DNA from: JALTBU01 sp964410645
GTDB taxonomy: Bacteria; Campylobacterota; Campylobacteria; Campylobacterales; Nautiliaceae
NCBI GenBank assembly: GCA_964410645.1
Contig: CAYPHV010000004.1
Span: forward strand, 1-50,928
DNA length: 50,928 nt
Direction of reading: 5' to 3'
Shown in pieces: positions 24,711 to 33,284 of this stretch (position 1 is the stretch's first letter; each line of letters starts with the position of its first letter). The notes under the pieces are model-generated. The model had not been told where the DNA came from. It made no database searches and saw only the letters and a list, made by a program, of their open reading frames with translations. The position numbers and the translations under genes are program-made.

Positions 24711-25119
24711 ATTTTTTATTTCTGGGATTAAGTTCAAAAGGGTTTTTTGATTTTTTTGGTTTTGGCTTGGGCAGTGTTGCTGTTATATTAACAAAAAGTG
24801 GAGTTTCTTCTTTTGATATTTGAAGTATTGCACTAATTGGCACAGTTATTGTACTGGCAAAATTTTCTTCTCCGAATCCAGCCTCAAAAGTTAAAATTTT
24901 ATTGGTAAGTTTTGAACTTTGTAATGTGTAATTTGCAATTGAAAAAAGAATAATTTCTCCAAAAGAATTTGAAAGAGGCTCCGGAATTTTAGGATTAAAG
25001 AAAATTTTGGAAGTTGAGCACAAAATATCGAATTCTTCCGTGGAATTTAATAAAAATAAAAGTATTTCTTCCGCGTGTTTTTCTTTTATTGCTTTGAAAT
25101 GTTCTATGTTTTTAAGCAT
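24697..25119 (-). CDS. SspB-like protein, possible ClpXP adaptor
   Basis: A 140-residue cytoplasmic protein. Residues 50-110 read IPEPLSNSFGEIILFSIANY, then FEAGFGEENF and VPISAILQISKEE. This parallels the SspB fold pattern (GxIxLxIA, FxARFGG, VPxxAxLxIxxxE) in order and spacing. The C-terminus is a flexible proline/lysine tail ending NPRNKKFMNE, as SspB has a flexible tail with a ClpX-binding end. It overlaps pepF by 8 bases. In C. jejuni I recall an uncharacterised gene at this place. The SspB link is my own pattern reading and unconfirmed. Confidence 0.5.
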   Translation of the reverse strand: MLKNIEHFKAIKEKHAEEILLFLLNSTEEFDILCSTSKIFFNPKIPEPLSNSFGEIILFSIANYTLQSSKLTNKILTFEAGFGEENFASTITVPISAILQISKEETPLFVNITATLPKPKPKKSKNPFELNPRNKKFMNE

Positions 25120-26836
25120 TTATTATTCCTTTAAATTCATTTAGCATATCTTTAACTACTTCCATTCCTTTATTCCAGAAATCTTCTTTTTCTATATCCA
25201 AACCGAACAGTTCTTCAAATTGTTTTTTAGGCGGGAGACTACCGCCTAAAGAAAGAAATTTGATATATTTTTCTTCAAAATTATCAAAATTTTCTTTATA
25301 AAGTTTATATAATGTTAAAACAAGTAATTGTGCATATGAATATGCATAGCAGTAAAACGGCGAATGGATAAAATGTGGAATATAACTCCACCAAATTTCA
25401 TAATTTTTTGTTAAATACACACTGTCTCCGAACATTTTTTGATTTTCTTTTAGCCAGATTTCATTGAATTTTTCAGGAGACAGTTCATCTTCATTATGAA
25501 CGATTTTTTCAAAATTGGTAAATACTATTTGTCTAAACAGTGTCGCAAATATATCTTCTAATTTTGCCGCATATATTTCAATTAATTCTTTTTTGGATAA
25601 AGATTTTTTAATTTCATCAAATAAAAGCATTTCGGCAAAAATACTTGCAGTTTCTGCTGTGGTTAAAGGTGTATCCTGATTAAGATATCCGACTTCCCGT
25701 GAGAGATATTGATGAATTGCATGGCCTAGTTCGTGTGCAAGAGTAAAAATATCTCTTCTTTGGCCTGTATAATTTAGTAAAACATACGGATGGGCTTTTG
25801 GCGTTGCCGAATGTGAAAAAGCACCTCCGCTTTTTCCTTTTTTGGGCATTACATCTATCCATTTTTCATTGAAAGCTTTTAGAGCTATTTTTTCAAATGT
25901 ATTTGAAAAATTTTTATAAGCGTTTAAAACAGTTTCTTTTGCTTTTTCAAAACTGATTTTTGATGAGTCAGTGAGTTTTATCGGAGCATATCTGTCATAA
26001 TCATACAATTTTTTATAGCCTAAAAGCCCCTTTTTTATATTATAATATTCTTCTACTAGTTTTGTATTTTCATTTACTGTTGATATAAGTGCGTCTACAC
26101 TTTTTTTGCTGACTTTATTGGCCAAATGTCTTGGGGAAATCGGACTTTCGTATCCCCTAATTTCTACATATTTTATTTTCCAGTCTTTTTTTATCTGATT
26201 GTAAATAAACGTCAGTAAGTTTTGATAAGGCTTTAATCCGTTGGTTATACTGACTTGTGCTTTTTTTCTTATGTTTCTGTCGGCAGAATACAACTTGCTT
26301 AAAATTTCTTCTTCTCCTAATTTTTCGCCTTCATAAAAAAATTTAGTGTTGGAAAGTGTTTCATCAAACAATCTTGTGAACGCATTGTTTGAGGTTAAAT
26401 CTTTTTTCATTAAGATTTTTTCTTCTTTTTCATTTAGTCTAAACGGAGCTTCTTCTTGAAGATGAATTAAAAAATACTTGTAAATACCGCTTTTGTCTAT
26501 GAATTTTTGTTGTTTGTCTATGGGCAGATAAATAAATTCAAGTTCAAACCATATTGAATGTTCTTCAGTTTTTGTTGCCATTTCCTGAAATTTTGCCAGT
26601 ATATTTCCTTTTGATGAATCAGTTGCAAATATAAGATATACATATGTTAAACTTCTTCCTACATTTTCCAAAATATTTTCATATTTTTTTAAACATTCTA
26701 AAAATTCCTCAGGTGAGAGAGTATAAAGCCTGTTTTTATAGTTTTTTTCAAAATCCTGTGCTAGAAATTTAGCTTTTTTTAGAAATTCCTCGGCTTCAGG
26801 TATTGAATTAAATAATGCACTTAAGTCCCAGTTCAT
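25112..26836 (-). CDS. pepF: Oligoendopeptidase F (M3B metallopeptidase)
   Basis: PepF cleaves short peptides in the cytoplasm using zinc. The 574-residue protein has the zinc motif LAHELGHAIHQYL (HExxH) and the downstream ligand region LTTAETASIFAEMLLFDE. The N-terminal half is the helical oligopeptidase domain. Length is normal. It is followed by the SspB-like gene with an 8-base overlap and is preceded by the pabC-like gene after 12 bases. Confidence 0.94.
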   Translation of the reverse strand: MNWDLSALFNSIPEAEEFLKKAKFLAQDFEKNYKNRLYTLSPEEFLECLKKYENILENVGRSLTYVYLIFATDSSKGNILAKFQEMATKTEEHSIWFELEFIYLPIDKQQKFIDKSGIYKYFLIHLQEEAPFRLNEKEEKILMKKDLTSNNAFTRLFDETLSNTKFFYEGEKLGEEEILSKLYSADRNIRKKAQVSITNGLKPYQNLLTFIYNQIKKDWKIKYVEIRGYESPISPRHLANKVSKKSVDALISTVNENTKLVEEYYNIKKGLLGYKKLYDYDRYAPIKLTDSSKISFEKAKETVLNAYKNFSNTFEKIALKAFNEKWIDVMPKKGKSGGAFSHSATPKAHPYVLLNYTGQRRDIFTLAHELGHAIHQYLSREVGYLNQDTPLTTAETASIFAEMLLFDEIKKSLSKKELIEIYAAKLEDIFATLFRQIVFTNFEKIVHNEDELSPEKFNEIWLKENQKMFGDSVYLTKNYEIWWSYIPHFIHSPFYCYAYSYAQLLVLTLYKLYKENFDNFEEKYIKFLSLGGSLPPKKQFEELFGLDIEKEDFWNKGMEVVKDMLNEFKGIINA

Positions 26837-26848
26837 TTTTATCCTTTT

Positions 26849-27436
26849 TTATCTAATTATATCAAATTCGTCTATTTCGCTAAATCCCAAAATTGCATTT
26901 ATCATAGCCATTTTTTTAAAATATGGCAAATCATAAATATGAATATTTTCTTCTTTTAAAAATCCTTTTTCAAGCAGTTCTTCTCTTTTTGTGCCTTTTA
27001 AAAGAGGATATTTTGGAGTTAACCATTCAATTCCAGTAAAAAACGCCAGGTTGGAAATGGTTGTATCGGTTATTAAATTGTTTTTTACCAAAATAAATTC
27101 ATCAAAAGAGGGGGAAAAAGCAGAAAATAAAGCAGAAAGCTGTTTTCTGTCTTTATATTTAAAAGAATAATTAAAATTAACAGGCATTATCTTGAATTTT
27201 TTGAATTTTCTTTTTTTGACAGGAAATATTTCTTTGTTTTTAATGCCGTCATATGAATAAACAACCCTTACTCTGTATATTCCATTTTTGATATTATGCG
27301 GAGTTTGGAAATTTGAAGTAAAGACTGAAAAATTTTTCCATTTAAAAAATTTATATGTTTTTTCTGCTCTTTTTAGATGATACTTTAGATTTTGAATTTT
27401 GCCGTCAATTACCAAAACGGTTTCTATAAGTTCCAT
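26849..27436 (-). CDS. Aminotransferase class IV, likely aminodeoxychorismate lyase
   Basis: This 195-residue PLP-type protein has the fold-type IV features: GIYRVRVVYSYDG, FDEFILVKNNLITDTTISNL and ITDTTISN followed by TPKYPLLKGTKREEL. These match the PabC pattern of small Campylobacterota lyases. It would release pyruvate from aminodeoxychorismate to give 4-aminobenzoate for folate. The start at 27436 (MELIET) has AAAAAAGGAAAAAA before it; the longer frame to 27469 lacks a site. A pabB-like gene lies 1.5 kb away across glnA on the same strand, which supports the call. Confidence 0.72.
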   Translation of the reverse strand: MELIETVLVIDGKIQNLKYHLKRAEKTYKFFKWKNFSVFTSNFQTPHNIKNGIYRVRVVYSYDGIKNKEIFPVKKRKFKKFKIMPVNFNYSFKYKDRKQLSALFSAFSPSFDEFILVKNNLITDTTISNLAFFTGIEWLTPKYPLLKGTKREELLEKGFLKEENIHIYDLPYFKKMAMINAILGFSEIDEFDIIR

Positions 27437-27497
27437 TTTTTTCCTTTTTTGATTAAAATTTATACACAATTTTTTTAAATTAAATCTTATTTAAAGT

Positions 27498-27503
27498 TAT
27501 AAT
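27498..27503 (+). promoter_or_regulatory. -10 element of glnA promoter
   Basis: A perfect TATAAT about 25 bases before the glnA ATG, which has a strong GAAGGAGAT binding site. No sigma-54 (GG-N10-GC) element was seen here, so nitrogen control would have to act differently. The -35 region is AT-rich and weak. Confidence 0.5.
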
Positions 27504-27527
27504 ACTAAAAACAAAGAAGGAGATCAA

Positions 27528-28970
27528 ATGACAGTAAAAGAATTTTTGGCAGAATGTAGGGAAAAAGAGATTGAATTTGTTGATTTTAGATTTACAGATA
27601 TCAAAGGTATATGGCATCATGTGGCTTATGATATAGAATCTTTAGATGAAGAAATTTTGAGTAACGGAATTCCTTTTGACGGAAGCAGCATTCCTTCATG
27701 GAAGCCGATTAACGATTCGGATATGACGCTAAAACCTGATTTTGAAATCGGAACACATTTTGTTGATCCGTTTACAGCGGATCCTACAATGGTGATTTTT
27801 TGTGATGTTAATAATACGGATGGGACTGCGTATGATAAATGTCCTAGATGTATTGCCAAAAAAGCTTTGAAATATATGAAAGCACAAGGTGTGGCAGATG
27901 AGGCTTATTTTGGATCAGAAAATGAATTTTTTGTTTTTGATAATGTAATTATAAGAGATGAAACTAATTCACAATGTTATGAGGTTGATTCAAGTGAAGG
28001 TGCATGGAATGATAATGCCGATTTTGGAGATGAACTAAATACTGGGCACAGACCAAGAACCAAAGGCGGATATTTTCCTGTTCCTCCGGTAGATTCAATG
28101 ATGGACTTAAGGGCTGAAATGGTAAAAGTTTTAAAAGAAGTCGGACTTACTACTTTTGTTGTTCACCATGAAGTTGGACAGGCTCAGGGAGAAATAGGAG
28201 TAAAATACGGAACATTGGTAGAAGCTGCCGATAATGTTCAAAAATTTAAATATGTCGTGAAAATGGTGGCGCATTTAAACGGAAAAACAGCAACGTTTAT
28301 GCCAAAACCGCTTTATGGCGATAACGGCAGTGGTATGCATACTCACCAGTCTATTTGGAAAAATGGTAAAAATTTATTTTATGATCCGAAAGGATATGCA
28401 AATTTAAGTGATATTGCCAAAAAATATATTGCCGGAGTTTTTGCCCATGCCAATGCGGTTACCGCATTTACGGATGCTTCTATGAATTCATATAAAAGAC
28501 TTCAACCGGGATTTGAAGCACCTAATATTTTGGCTTACAGTGCTAAAAACAGAAGCGCATGTTGTAGAATTCCTTTTGGAGCCGGTGAAAAATCAGTAAG
28601 AACCGAATTTAGATTTCCTGACAATACGGCAAATCCGTATTTGGCATTTACAGTTATGATGATAGCAGGACTTGACGGAATTAAAAACAATCTTGAAATC
28701 TATGATGCGGCAAAAGAACCGTTAGATGAAGATTTGTTTAAATTGAGCCTTGATGAAATCAAAGAAAGAGGAATCAGAACGCTTCCTGCTACACTTAGAG
28801 AATCTGTTAATGCGGTTGAAGATGAATTAAAAAATCCTGACAGTTTCTTAAAAACAGTCATGAGCGATGAATTTATTAAAACTTATATTGACTATAAATA
28901 TGAAACAGAAATTATTCCGGTTGAAGGAAGACCTCATCCTTACGAGTTTATTGCAAGTTATTCTTGCTAA
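27528..28970 (+). CDS. glnA: Glutamine synthetase, type I
   Basis: GlnA makes glutamine from glutamate, ammonia and ATP. The 480-residue protein has FDGSSIPSWKPINDSDM near the N-terminus, the metal-binding EHHEVG-type segment FVVHHEVGQAQGEIG, and ATFMPKPLYGDNGSGMHTHQ. A tyrosine-adenylylation site like NPYLAFTVMM region precedes the C-terminus; exact adenylylation is uncertain. It stands alone on the plus strand, inside the pabC-pabB neighbourhood. Convergent pabB begins 18 bases after its stop. Confidence 0.97.
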   Translation: MTVKEFLAECREKEIEFVDFRFTDIKGIWHHVAYDIESLDEEILSNGIPFDGSSIPSWKPINDSDMTLKPDFEIGTHFVDPFTADPTMVIFCDVNNTDGTAYDKCPRCIAKKALKYMKAQGVADEAYFGSENEFFVFDNVIIRDETNSQCYEVDSSEGAWNDNADFGDELNTGHRPRTKGGYFPVPPVDSMMDLRAEMVKVLKEVGLTTFVVHHEVGQAQGEIGVKYGTLVEAADNVQKFKYVVKMVAHLNGKTATFMPKPLYGDNGSGMHTHQSIWKNGKNLFYDPKGYANLSDIAKKYIAGVFAHANAVTAFTDASMNSYKRLQPGFEAPNILAYSAKNRSACCRIPFGAGEKSVRTEFRFPDNTANPYLAFTVMMIAGLDGIKNNLEIYDAAKEPLDEDLFKLSLDEIKERGIRTLPATLRESVNAVEDELKNPDSFLKTVMSDEFIKTYIDYKYETEIIPVEGRPHPYEFIASYSC

Positions 28971-28988
28971 CTCTTTCTTTTTTATTTA

Positions 28989-29933
28989 TTAATAAGGTAT
29001 ATAAATTTTATCTGTTAATTCCTTATACTCTTTTGCTATATCGCTGTCAATTGTAATGCCGCCTCCGCTTTTATAAATATAATTGTTATTTTGTGAAAAA
29101 GGGGATAATGAAAAATTGTTATTTTCAATGTATCTTATAATGACTGCGCTGTCAAGAAAAGTTTTTTCATCGGTAATTCCAAAAATTCCTGTATAAAATT
29201 TTCTTTCGTAATTTTCCGTTTTTTTAATAATTTCAATAGTTTTTTTCTTAGGTGTTCCGCTGATACTGCCGGCAGGCAACAATTTTAAAATTAATTCAAG
29301 CCAATTTTTATGCCAATTAGGCAGGCTGGCCTGAATTTCACTGCTAACTTGTAAAAGCTCTTTTTCTCCGGCTTTGATTTTATCAATAAAACGGAATTTA
29401 TTAACCTTTATATCTTTTCCTATTATTCCAAGATCGTTTCTTAGCAAATCAACAATCATAGTATGTTCCGCTTTTTCTTTTTCATCGGCAAGAATTTTTT
29501 CACTGCTATTTGGGATATTAGCATCAATTGTTCCCTTCATGGGATATGTATAAATTTTATTATCCTGTATTCTTATAAATCTCTCGGGTGAAAAACAAAC
29601 AAATTTATTTTTGAAATAGAGTTTAAAATCGGCATTTGAATTATTAAAAATTTCCAAAAGGTTGCAGTTTGTCTGAATTTTTGAGGGAAAGGTCAAATTA
29701 AGTAAATACGTGTTTCCGTTTTTTATTTCTTTAATCACATTTTCAAAAGCATATTTGTATTTTTTAAAACTTATTGGTTCTTTTTTCAAAATTTTACAAA
29801 ATTTTTTGTCTTTTTTTTGAGGCAAAAGTGTAAAAAAAGGAAAAGAAAAATATATATTTTTTAAATTTGAAACCTTGTCTTTAAAAATATTTCCGTTAAA
29901 ATCTATTAAAAAGAAAGTAATGTTTTCTTTCAT
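28989..29933 (-). CDS. pabB: Aminodeoxychorismate synthase component I (PabB-like)
   Basis: A chorismate-utilising enzyme of 314 residues, the short form common in Campylobacterota. Signature segments are YPMKGTIDANIPN, TMIVDLLRNDLGIIG, LLPAGSISGTPKKKTIEII and FYTGIFGI. It would aminate chorismate for folate. The KGTIDA form favours PabB over anthranilate synthase (TrpE). Its start overlaps the pyrB stop by 4 bases (ATGA), so it is in the pyrB transcript. The PabA glutamine amidotransferase is not in this window. Confidence 0.85.
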   Translation of the reverse strand: MKENITFFLIDFNGNIFKDKVSNLKNIYFSFPFFTLLPQKKDKKFCKILKKEPISFKKYKYAFENVIKEIKNGNTYLLNLTFPSKIQTNCNLLEIFNNSNADFKLYFKNKFVCFSPERFIRIQDNKIYTYPMKGTIDANIPNSSEKILADEKEKAEHTMIVDLLRNDLGIIGKDIKVNKFRFIDKIKAGEKELLQVSSEIQASLPNWHKNWLELILKLLPAGSISGTPKKKTIEIIKKTENYERKFYTGIFGITDEKTFLDSAVIIRYIENNNFSLSPFSQNNNYIYKSGGGITIDSDIAKEYKELTDKIYIPY

Positions 29934-30808
29934 TTTTCATCAATTAAATATTTAAGTATTCCCATTCTGACAGCTACTCCGTTTTTTACCTGTTTTAACA
30001 CAAGACATCTTTTATCTTTTAATACTTCGTCACTTATATCAATATTTCTGTGTACAGGGCCCGGGTGCATAATAAAAATATGCTTATTTTTTATTAAATT
30101 TTCAGTAATTTGAAAATTAATCGCATAATCTTGAAGGGATGAAAAAGACGGCTGTGAATGTCTTTCTGTCTGTGTTCTAAGCGAAACAATTGCGTCAGCC
30201 CATTGAATCGCCTCTTTTAAATCATATGTAAAGGGTAAATTTGTTTTTGGTAAAAACTGAGGAGGTGCCACTAGTAAAATTTTTGCTCCAAAACGTGTAA
30301 AAAGCTCAATGTCTGAATTTGCAACGCGGGAATTTTTGATATCTCCGACAATAGCGATTTTTTTGTTTTCCAACGTTTCAAATTTTTGCATTAATGTGAA
30401 TAGATCCAAAAGCCCTTGTGTAGGGTGCTGATGGGCTCCGTCTCCTGCATTTATGATAGAACATTTTACGTAGTTTGACAATATTTTAGGTACTCCGGCT
30501 TTATTATGCCTGACAATTATGGCATCAGGCCCCATTGCATCAAGATTGGCTGCCGTGTCAAAAAGCGTTTCTCCTTTTGCTGTGGAACTTTTCGATATAT
30601 CAAGATTTATTACATCTGCACTCAGTCTTTTTGCAGCTATTTCGAAACTGCTCCTCGTTCTTGTGGAATTTTCAAAGAATACATTGATAATAAGTCGTCC
30701 TTTTAGTACATCTCTTTTTTTTTCATCCAAATATTCTTTGGCATATTTGAAAATTTGTAATATTTCTTGCTTTTTTAAATCTTTGGTGTGGGTTAAATGT
30801 TTTGACAT
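29930..30808 (-). CDS. pyrB: Aspartate carbamoyltransferase catalytic subunit
   Basis: PyrB starts pyrimidine synthesis from carbamoyl phosphate and aspartate. The 292-residue protein has the carbamoyl phosphate motif FFENSTRTRSSFEIAAKRL and the HQHPTQGLLDLFTLM segment, then FIMHPGPVHRNIDIS. No regulatory pyrI subunit is next to it. It is translated with the pabB-like gene downstream and is divergent from the 31-residue membrane protein gene. Confidence 0.96.
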   Translation of the reverse strand: MSKHLTHTKDLKKQEILQIFKYAKEYLDEKKRDVLKGRLIINVFFENSTRTRSSFEIAAKRLSADVINLDISKSSTAKGETLFDTAANLDAMGPDAIIVRHNKAGVPKILSNYVKCSIINAGDGAHQHPTQGLLDLFTLMQKFETLENKKIAIVGDIKNSRVANSDIELFTRFGAKILLVAPPQFLPKTNLPFTYDLKEAIQWADAIVSLRTQTERHSQPSFSSLQDYAINFQITENLIKNKHIFIMHPGPVHRNIDISDEVLKDKRCLVLKQVKNGVAVRMGILKYLIDEK

Positions 30809-30831
30809 TCATATCCTTTTTTGTATATAAT
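30802..30831 (+). promoter_or_regulatory. Sigma-70 promoter of the 31-residue membrane protein gene
   Basis: TTGACA (30802-30807), 18-base spacer, TATAAT (30826-30831), both perfect consensus hexamers. The -35 covers the pyrB start codon on the other strand. Start of transcription would be near 30838, giving a leader of about 27 bases with an AAAAAGGAG binding site. Confidence 0.75.
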
Positions 30832-30864
30832 TTTACTATATCTAAACGGAAAAAGGAGCTGAAA

Positions 30865-30960
30865 ATGGGTTTTGGTTTAATAAATGGAGTATCCTTTGGG
30901 ATTACAGTTATTTTTGTTGCATTAGTTTATTATTTTATGAACGAAGCGGCTAAAAATTAA
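30865..30960 (+). CDS. 31-residue single-span membrane protein, function unknown
   Basis: A short gene with sequence MGFGLINGVSFGITVIFVAL at the start, then VYYFMNEAAKN. Residues 8-25 form one hydrophobic transmembrane helix; the tail is polar. It has a strong ribosome binding site (AAAAAGGAGCTGAAA) and a consensus promoter, which support real expression. It lies between the divergent pyrB and the convergent cmoB, overlapping the latter by 4 bases. Small single-helix proteins often assist transporters or respiratory complexes, but nothing here names a partner. Confidence 0.65.
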   Translation: MGFGLINGVSFGITVIFVALVYYFMNEAAKN

Positions 30961-31853
30961 TTTTTCAACTTTAAATAAACACGCAAGGGGGGTTCATATC
31001 CTTCTATTGTTTTTGTTTCATTTTTGTTGAGAAAATTTTCTAAACTTTCGCCTTCAATCCATTCTGTTTTGCGTTGTTCGTTGGTAGTTGTATATTTTTT
31101 ACCTATAAATTCTACGTTTTTAAATTTTGCTTTTTCTATCCAGTTATAAAGAGTTTTAAGCGTTGGAATAAAATATATATTTTTCATTTTTGCGTATCTA
31201 AGGGGAGCCAGGGCTATTTCACTGTTTCCTTCAATGATTAATGTATCAAGTATAACTTCCCCCTTTTCTTTAAGCCCCTGTTTTAATTCTTTTAACATTT
31301 TTATTGGATTTTTTCTATGATATAAAACGCCCATACAGAATATAATATCGAATTTTTTAGGATAAGATGAAATATGTTCCACTCCAAGAAGTTTGTAACT
31401 GATATTGCTTTTTATAAATTTATTTATAAATTCAAACTGTATGTTAAATAATACTCCCGGGTCAAATATTTCTATACTTTTTGGATTCATTTCAAGCATC
31501 CTTAAAGCGTAATAACCGTTATTTCCGCCGACATCCAAAATATCTTTATTTTCTAGATTTAAATGGCGTTTTATTGCGTTCCATTTTATATAGCTTTTCC
31601 ATTCGCTGTCTATGAAAATATCATTTATTTTAAAAGGCCCTTTTCTCCACGGTTTTAACATTTTGGAGATTTCAGTTATTTTATTATTATATTTTTCATT
31701 AGTTTCTATTTCTATAATATCTCCCAAAATATACCTGGAATCTGGAACTTGGAATGTGGCAACCCTGTCATAGATTTGCTTAATATTTTTCCACTCAAAC
31801 CATCTTTTTCTCTCGTTTAATATTTCATTAATTTTATATTTTTCATTTTTCAA
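30957..31853 (-). CDS. cmoB: tRNA U34 carboxymethyltransferase CmoB (TTG start)
   Basis: CmoB uses carboxy-S-adenosylmethionine to make 5-oxyacetyl-uridine at tRNA position 34. The 298-residue protein shows the family core: WRKGPFKINDIFIDSEWKSY, ILDVGGNNGYYALRML (cofactor site), GVLYHRKNPIKMLKELKQGL and the terminal TIEGYEPPLRVYLKLK. Length is near the enteric 323. The start is TTG with AAGGA eight bases before it; no ATG is in frame nearby. CmoA, which makes the cofactor, is not in the window. Confidence 0.93.
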   Translation of the reverse strand: MKNEKYKINEILNERKRWFEWKNIKQIYDRVATFQVPDSRYILGDIIEIETNEKYNNKITEISKMLKPWRKGPFKINDIFIDSEWKSYIKWNAIKRHLNLENKDILDVGGNNGYYALRMLEMNPKSIEIFDPGVLFNIQFEFINKFIKSNISYKLLGVEHISSYPKKFDIIFCMGVLYHRKNPIKMLKELKQGLKEKGEVILDTLIIEGNSEIALAPLRYAKMKNIYFIPTLKTLYNWIEKAKFKNVEFIGKKYTTTNEQRKTEWIEGESLENFLNKNETKTIEGYEPPLRVYLKLKN

Positions 31854-31864
31854 TTTTTATGTCC

Positions 31865-32053
31865 TTAATTACAGTCTAGACAAATTTTTCTTTTTTTATG
31901 TTTGAAATTATATATATTATTGTCGCATTTTTTATGATAAACTCCGTATAAATCATAATTTTCGTGACATCCGGGATAATAATCCAGTGAAATTCCTTCT
32001 TTATTTACACAACCTAAGAAAAAAAATGGTATTATAATTAACAGGTATTTCAT
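31865..32053 (-). CDS. Small lipoprotein
   Basis: A 62-residue protein with a lipoprotein signal (MKYLLIIIPFFFLGC, lipobox FLGC, lipidated Cys15). The mature part of 48 residues has four more cysteines (GCHENY, KKCDNN, ICLDCN), which could form two disulfides. The longer frame upstream runs antisense to the next gene and lacks the lipobox at the start, so this ATG is preferred. It is followed after 11 bases by cmoB on the same strand. Function unknown. Confidence 0.72.
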   Translation of the reverse strand: MKYLLIIIPFFFLGCVNKEGISLDYYPGCHENYDLYGVYHKKCDNNIYNFKHKKRKICLDCN

Positions 32054-32090
32054 AAAAAAGCCTTTTTTTAAATTATACCAAAGGAAACAA

Positions 32091-33284
32091 ATGGAAGTTT
32101 TAAAAATATTTAAAAAAATTACAAAAATTCCGCATTGTAGCGGAAAAACCCAAAAATTAAGAGAATTTATTGCCCAGTATGCTAAAGAGCAGGGTTTTAA
32201 TGTAAAAGTGGACAAAGCCGGAAATATTTTGGCTTTTAGCGAAACGCCATTGCTTTGTCTTCAATCTCATATAGATATGGTTTGTGTTGGAAGGGCGCCT
32301 GAAATAGAAATAAAAAGTGACAATGAATGGATGTGGGCAGAAAATTCCTCACTTGGTGCTGATGACGGAATTGGAATGGCAATAATGCTCAGTCTTATGA
32401 AAAAATATAAAAATATAGAATATCTTTTTACAAACGATGAAGAAATAGGGCTTATAGGGGCAAAAAATTTAGAGCTTGATATACATTCCCGTTATTTATT
32501 GAATCTTGACAGCGAAGATGACCGGTATATTATTGTCGGCTGTGCCGGAGGTGTTGACGCTATGATAGAATATCCTTTAAAAAAAGAAAAAATAAGCGGC
32601 AGTGAAGGGAAGGTTTCTATAGAAAATCTGCCCGGGGGTCACAGCGGCGTTGATATTGATAAAAATATTCCGAATGCAATAATTGAACTTATCAAAAAAG
32701 TTAAGAATATTTCCTTTTTAAAAGGAGGGGAGAGAAGAAATTCGATTCCGAGCAATGCATATGCTTTGGAGATTTTTGAAGGTGACAAAGAATTTGAAGT
32801 ATACTCCAAAGATTATATTCAGTTTTTAAAAAAGTTGCCTCACGGAGTATTGGAATACGATTTTGAATTTAAAATTCCGAGTAAATCTGTTAATTTGGCA
32901 CTGATTGAAGATAATAATATTGTTTTAAGCGCAAGGGCTAATTCCAATGAAAAATTAAAAGAGCTTAAAGAATATATATTAAAAAAAGCATATGGATGCA
33001 AAGTGAAATTCGAAGATGAATATCCCGCATGGAAGCCGGAAATAAACAAATTTGGCGAATTGCTTCTGGAAATTACAGATACAAAAGCGGCGGTAATACA
33101 TGCGGGTTTGGAATGTGCCGTTTTAAAAGAAAAATTTCCGGAAATTTCAATGGTTTCTTACGGGCCTTTAATTGAAAATCCGCATTCAACCCGTGAAAGA
33201 GTAAATTTAAAATCGGTTGAAAAAGTTATAAAAAATGTAGAAAAATTTATAAAAAAATTTGAATCTGCTATTTTGAATTTTTAA
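32091..33284 (+). CDS. pepD: PepD-like dipeptidase (M20 family)
   Basis: A zinc peptidase of 397 residues of the PepD (aminoacyl-histidine dipeptidase) subfamily. Visible features are IPHCSGKTQKLREFI, LQSHIDMVC (first metal His), SLGADDGIGMAIML (bridging Asp), FTNDEEIGLIGAKNL (catalytic and metal Glu) and NLDSED. The late HAGLECAVLKEKFP carries the last metal His. It is shorter than E. coli PepD (485). Its end overlaps the convergent amidase by 17 bases. Confidence 0.88.
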   Translation: MEVLKIFKKITKIPHCSGKTQKLREFIAQYAKEQGFNVKVDKAGNILAFSETPLLCLQSHIDMVCVGRAPEIEIKSDNEWMWAENSSLGADDGIGMAIMLSLMKKYKNIEYLFTNDEEIGLIGAKNLELDIHSRYLLNLDSEDDRYIIVGCAGGVDAMIEYPLKKEKISGSEGKVSIENLPGGHSGVDIDKNIPNAIIELIKKVKNISFLKGGERRNSIPSNAYALEIFEGDKEFEVYSKDYIQFLKKLPHGVLEYDFEFKIPSKSVNLALIEDNNIVLSARANSNEKLKELKEYILKKAYGCKVKFEDEYPAWKPEINKFGELLLEITDTKAAVIHAGLECAVLKEKFPEISMVSYGPLIENPHSTRERVNLKSVEKVIKNVEKFIKKFESAILNF

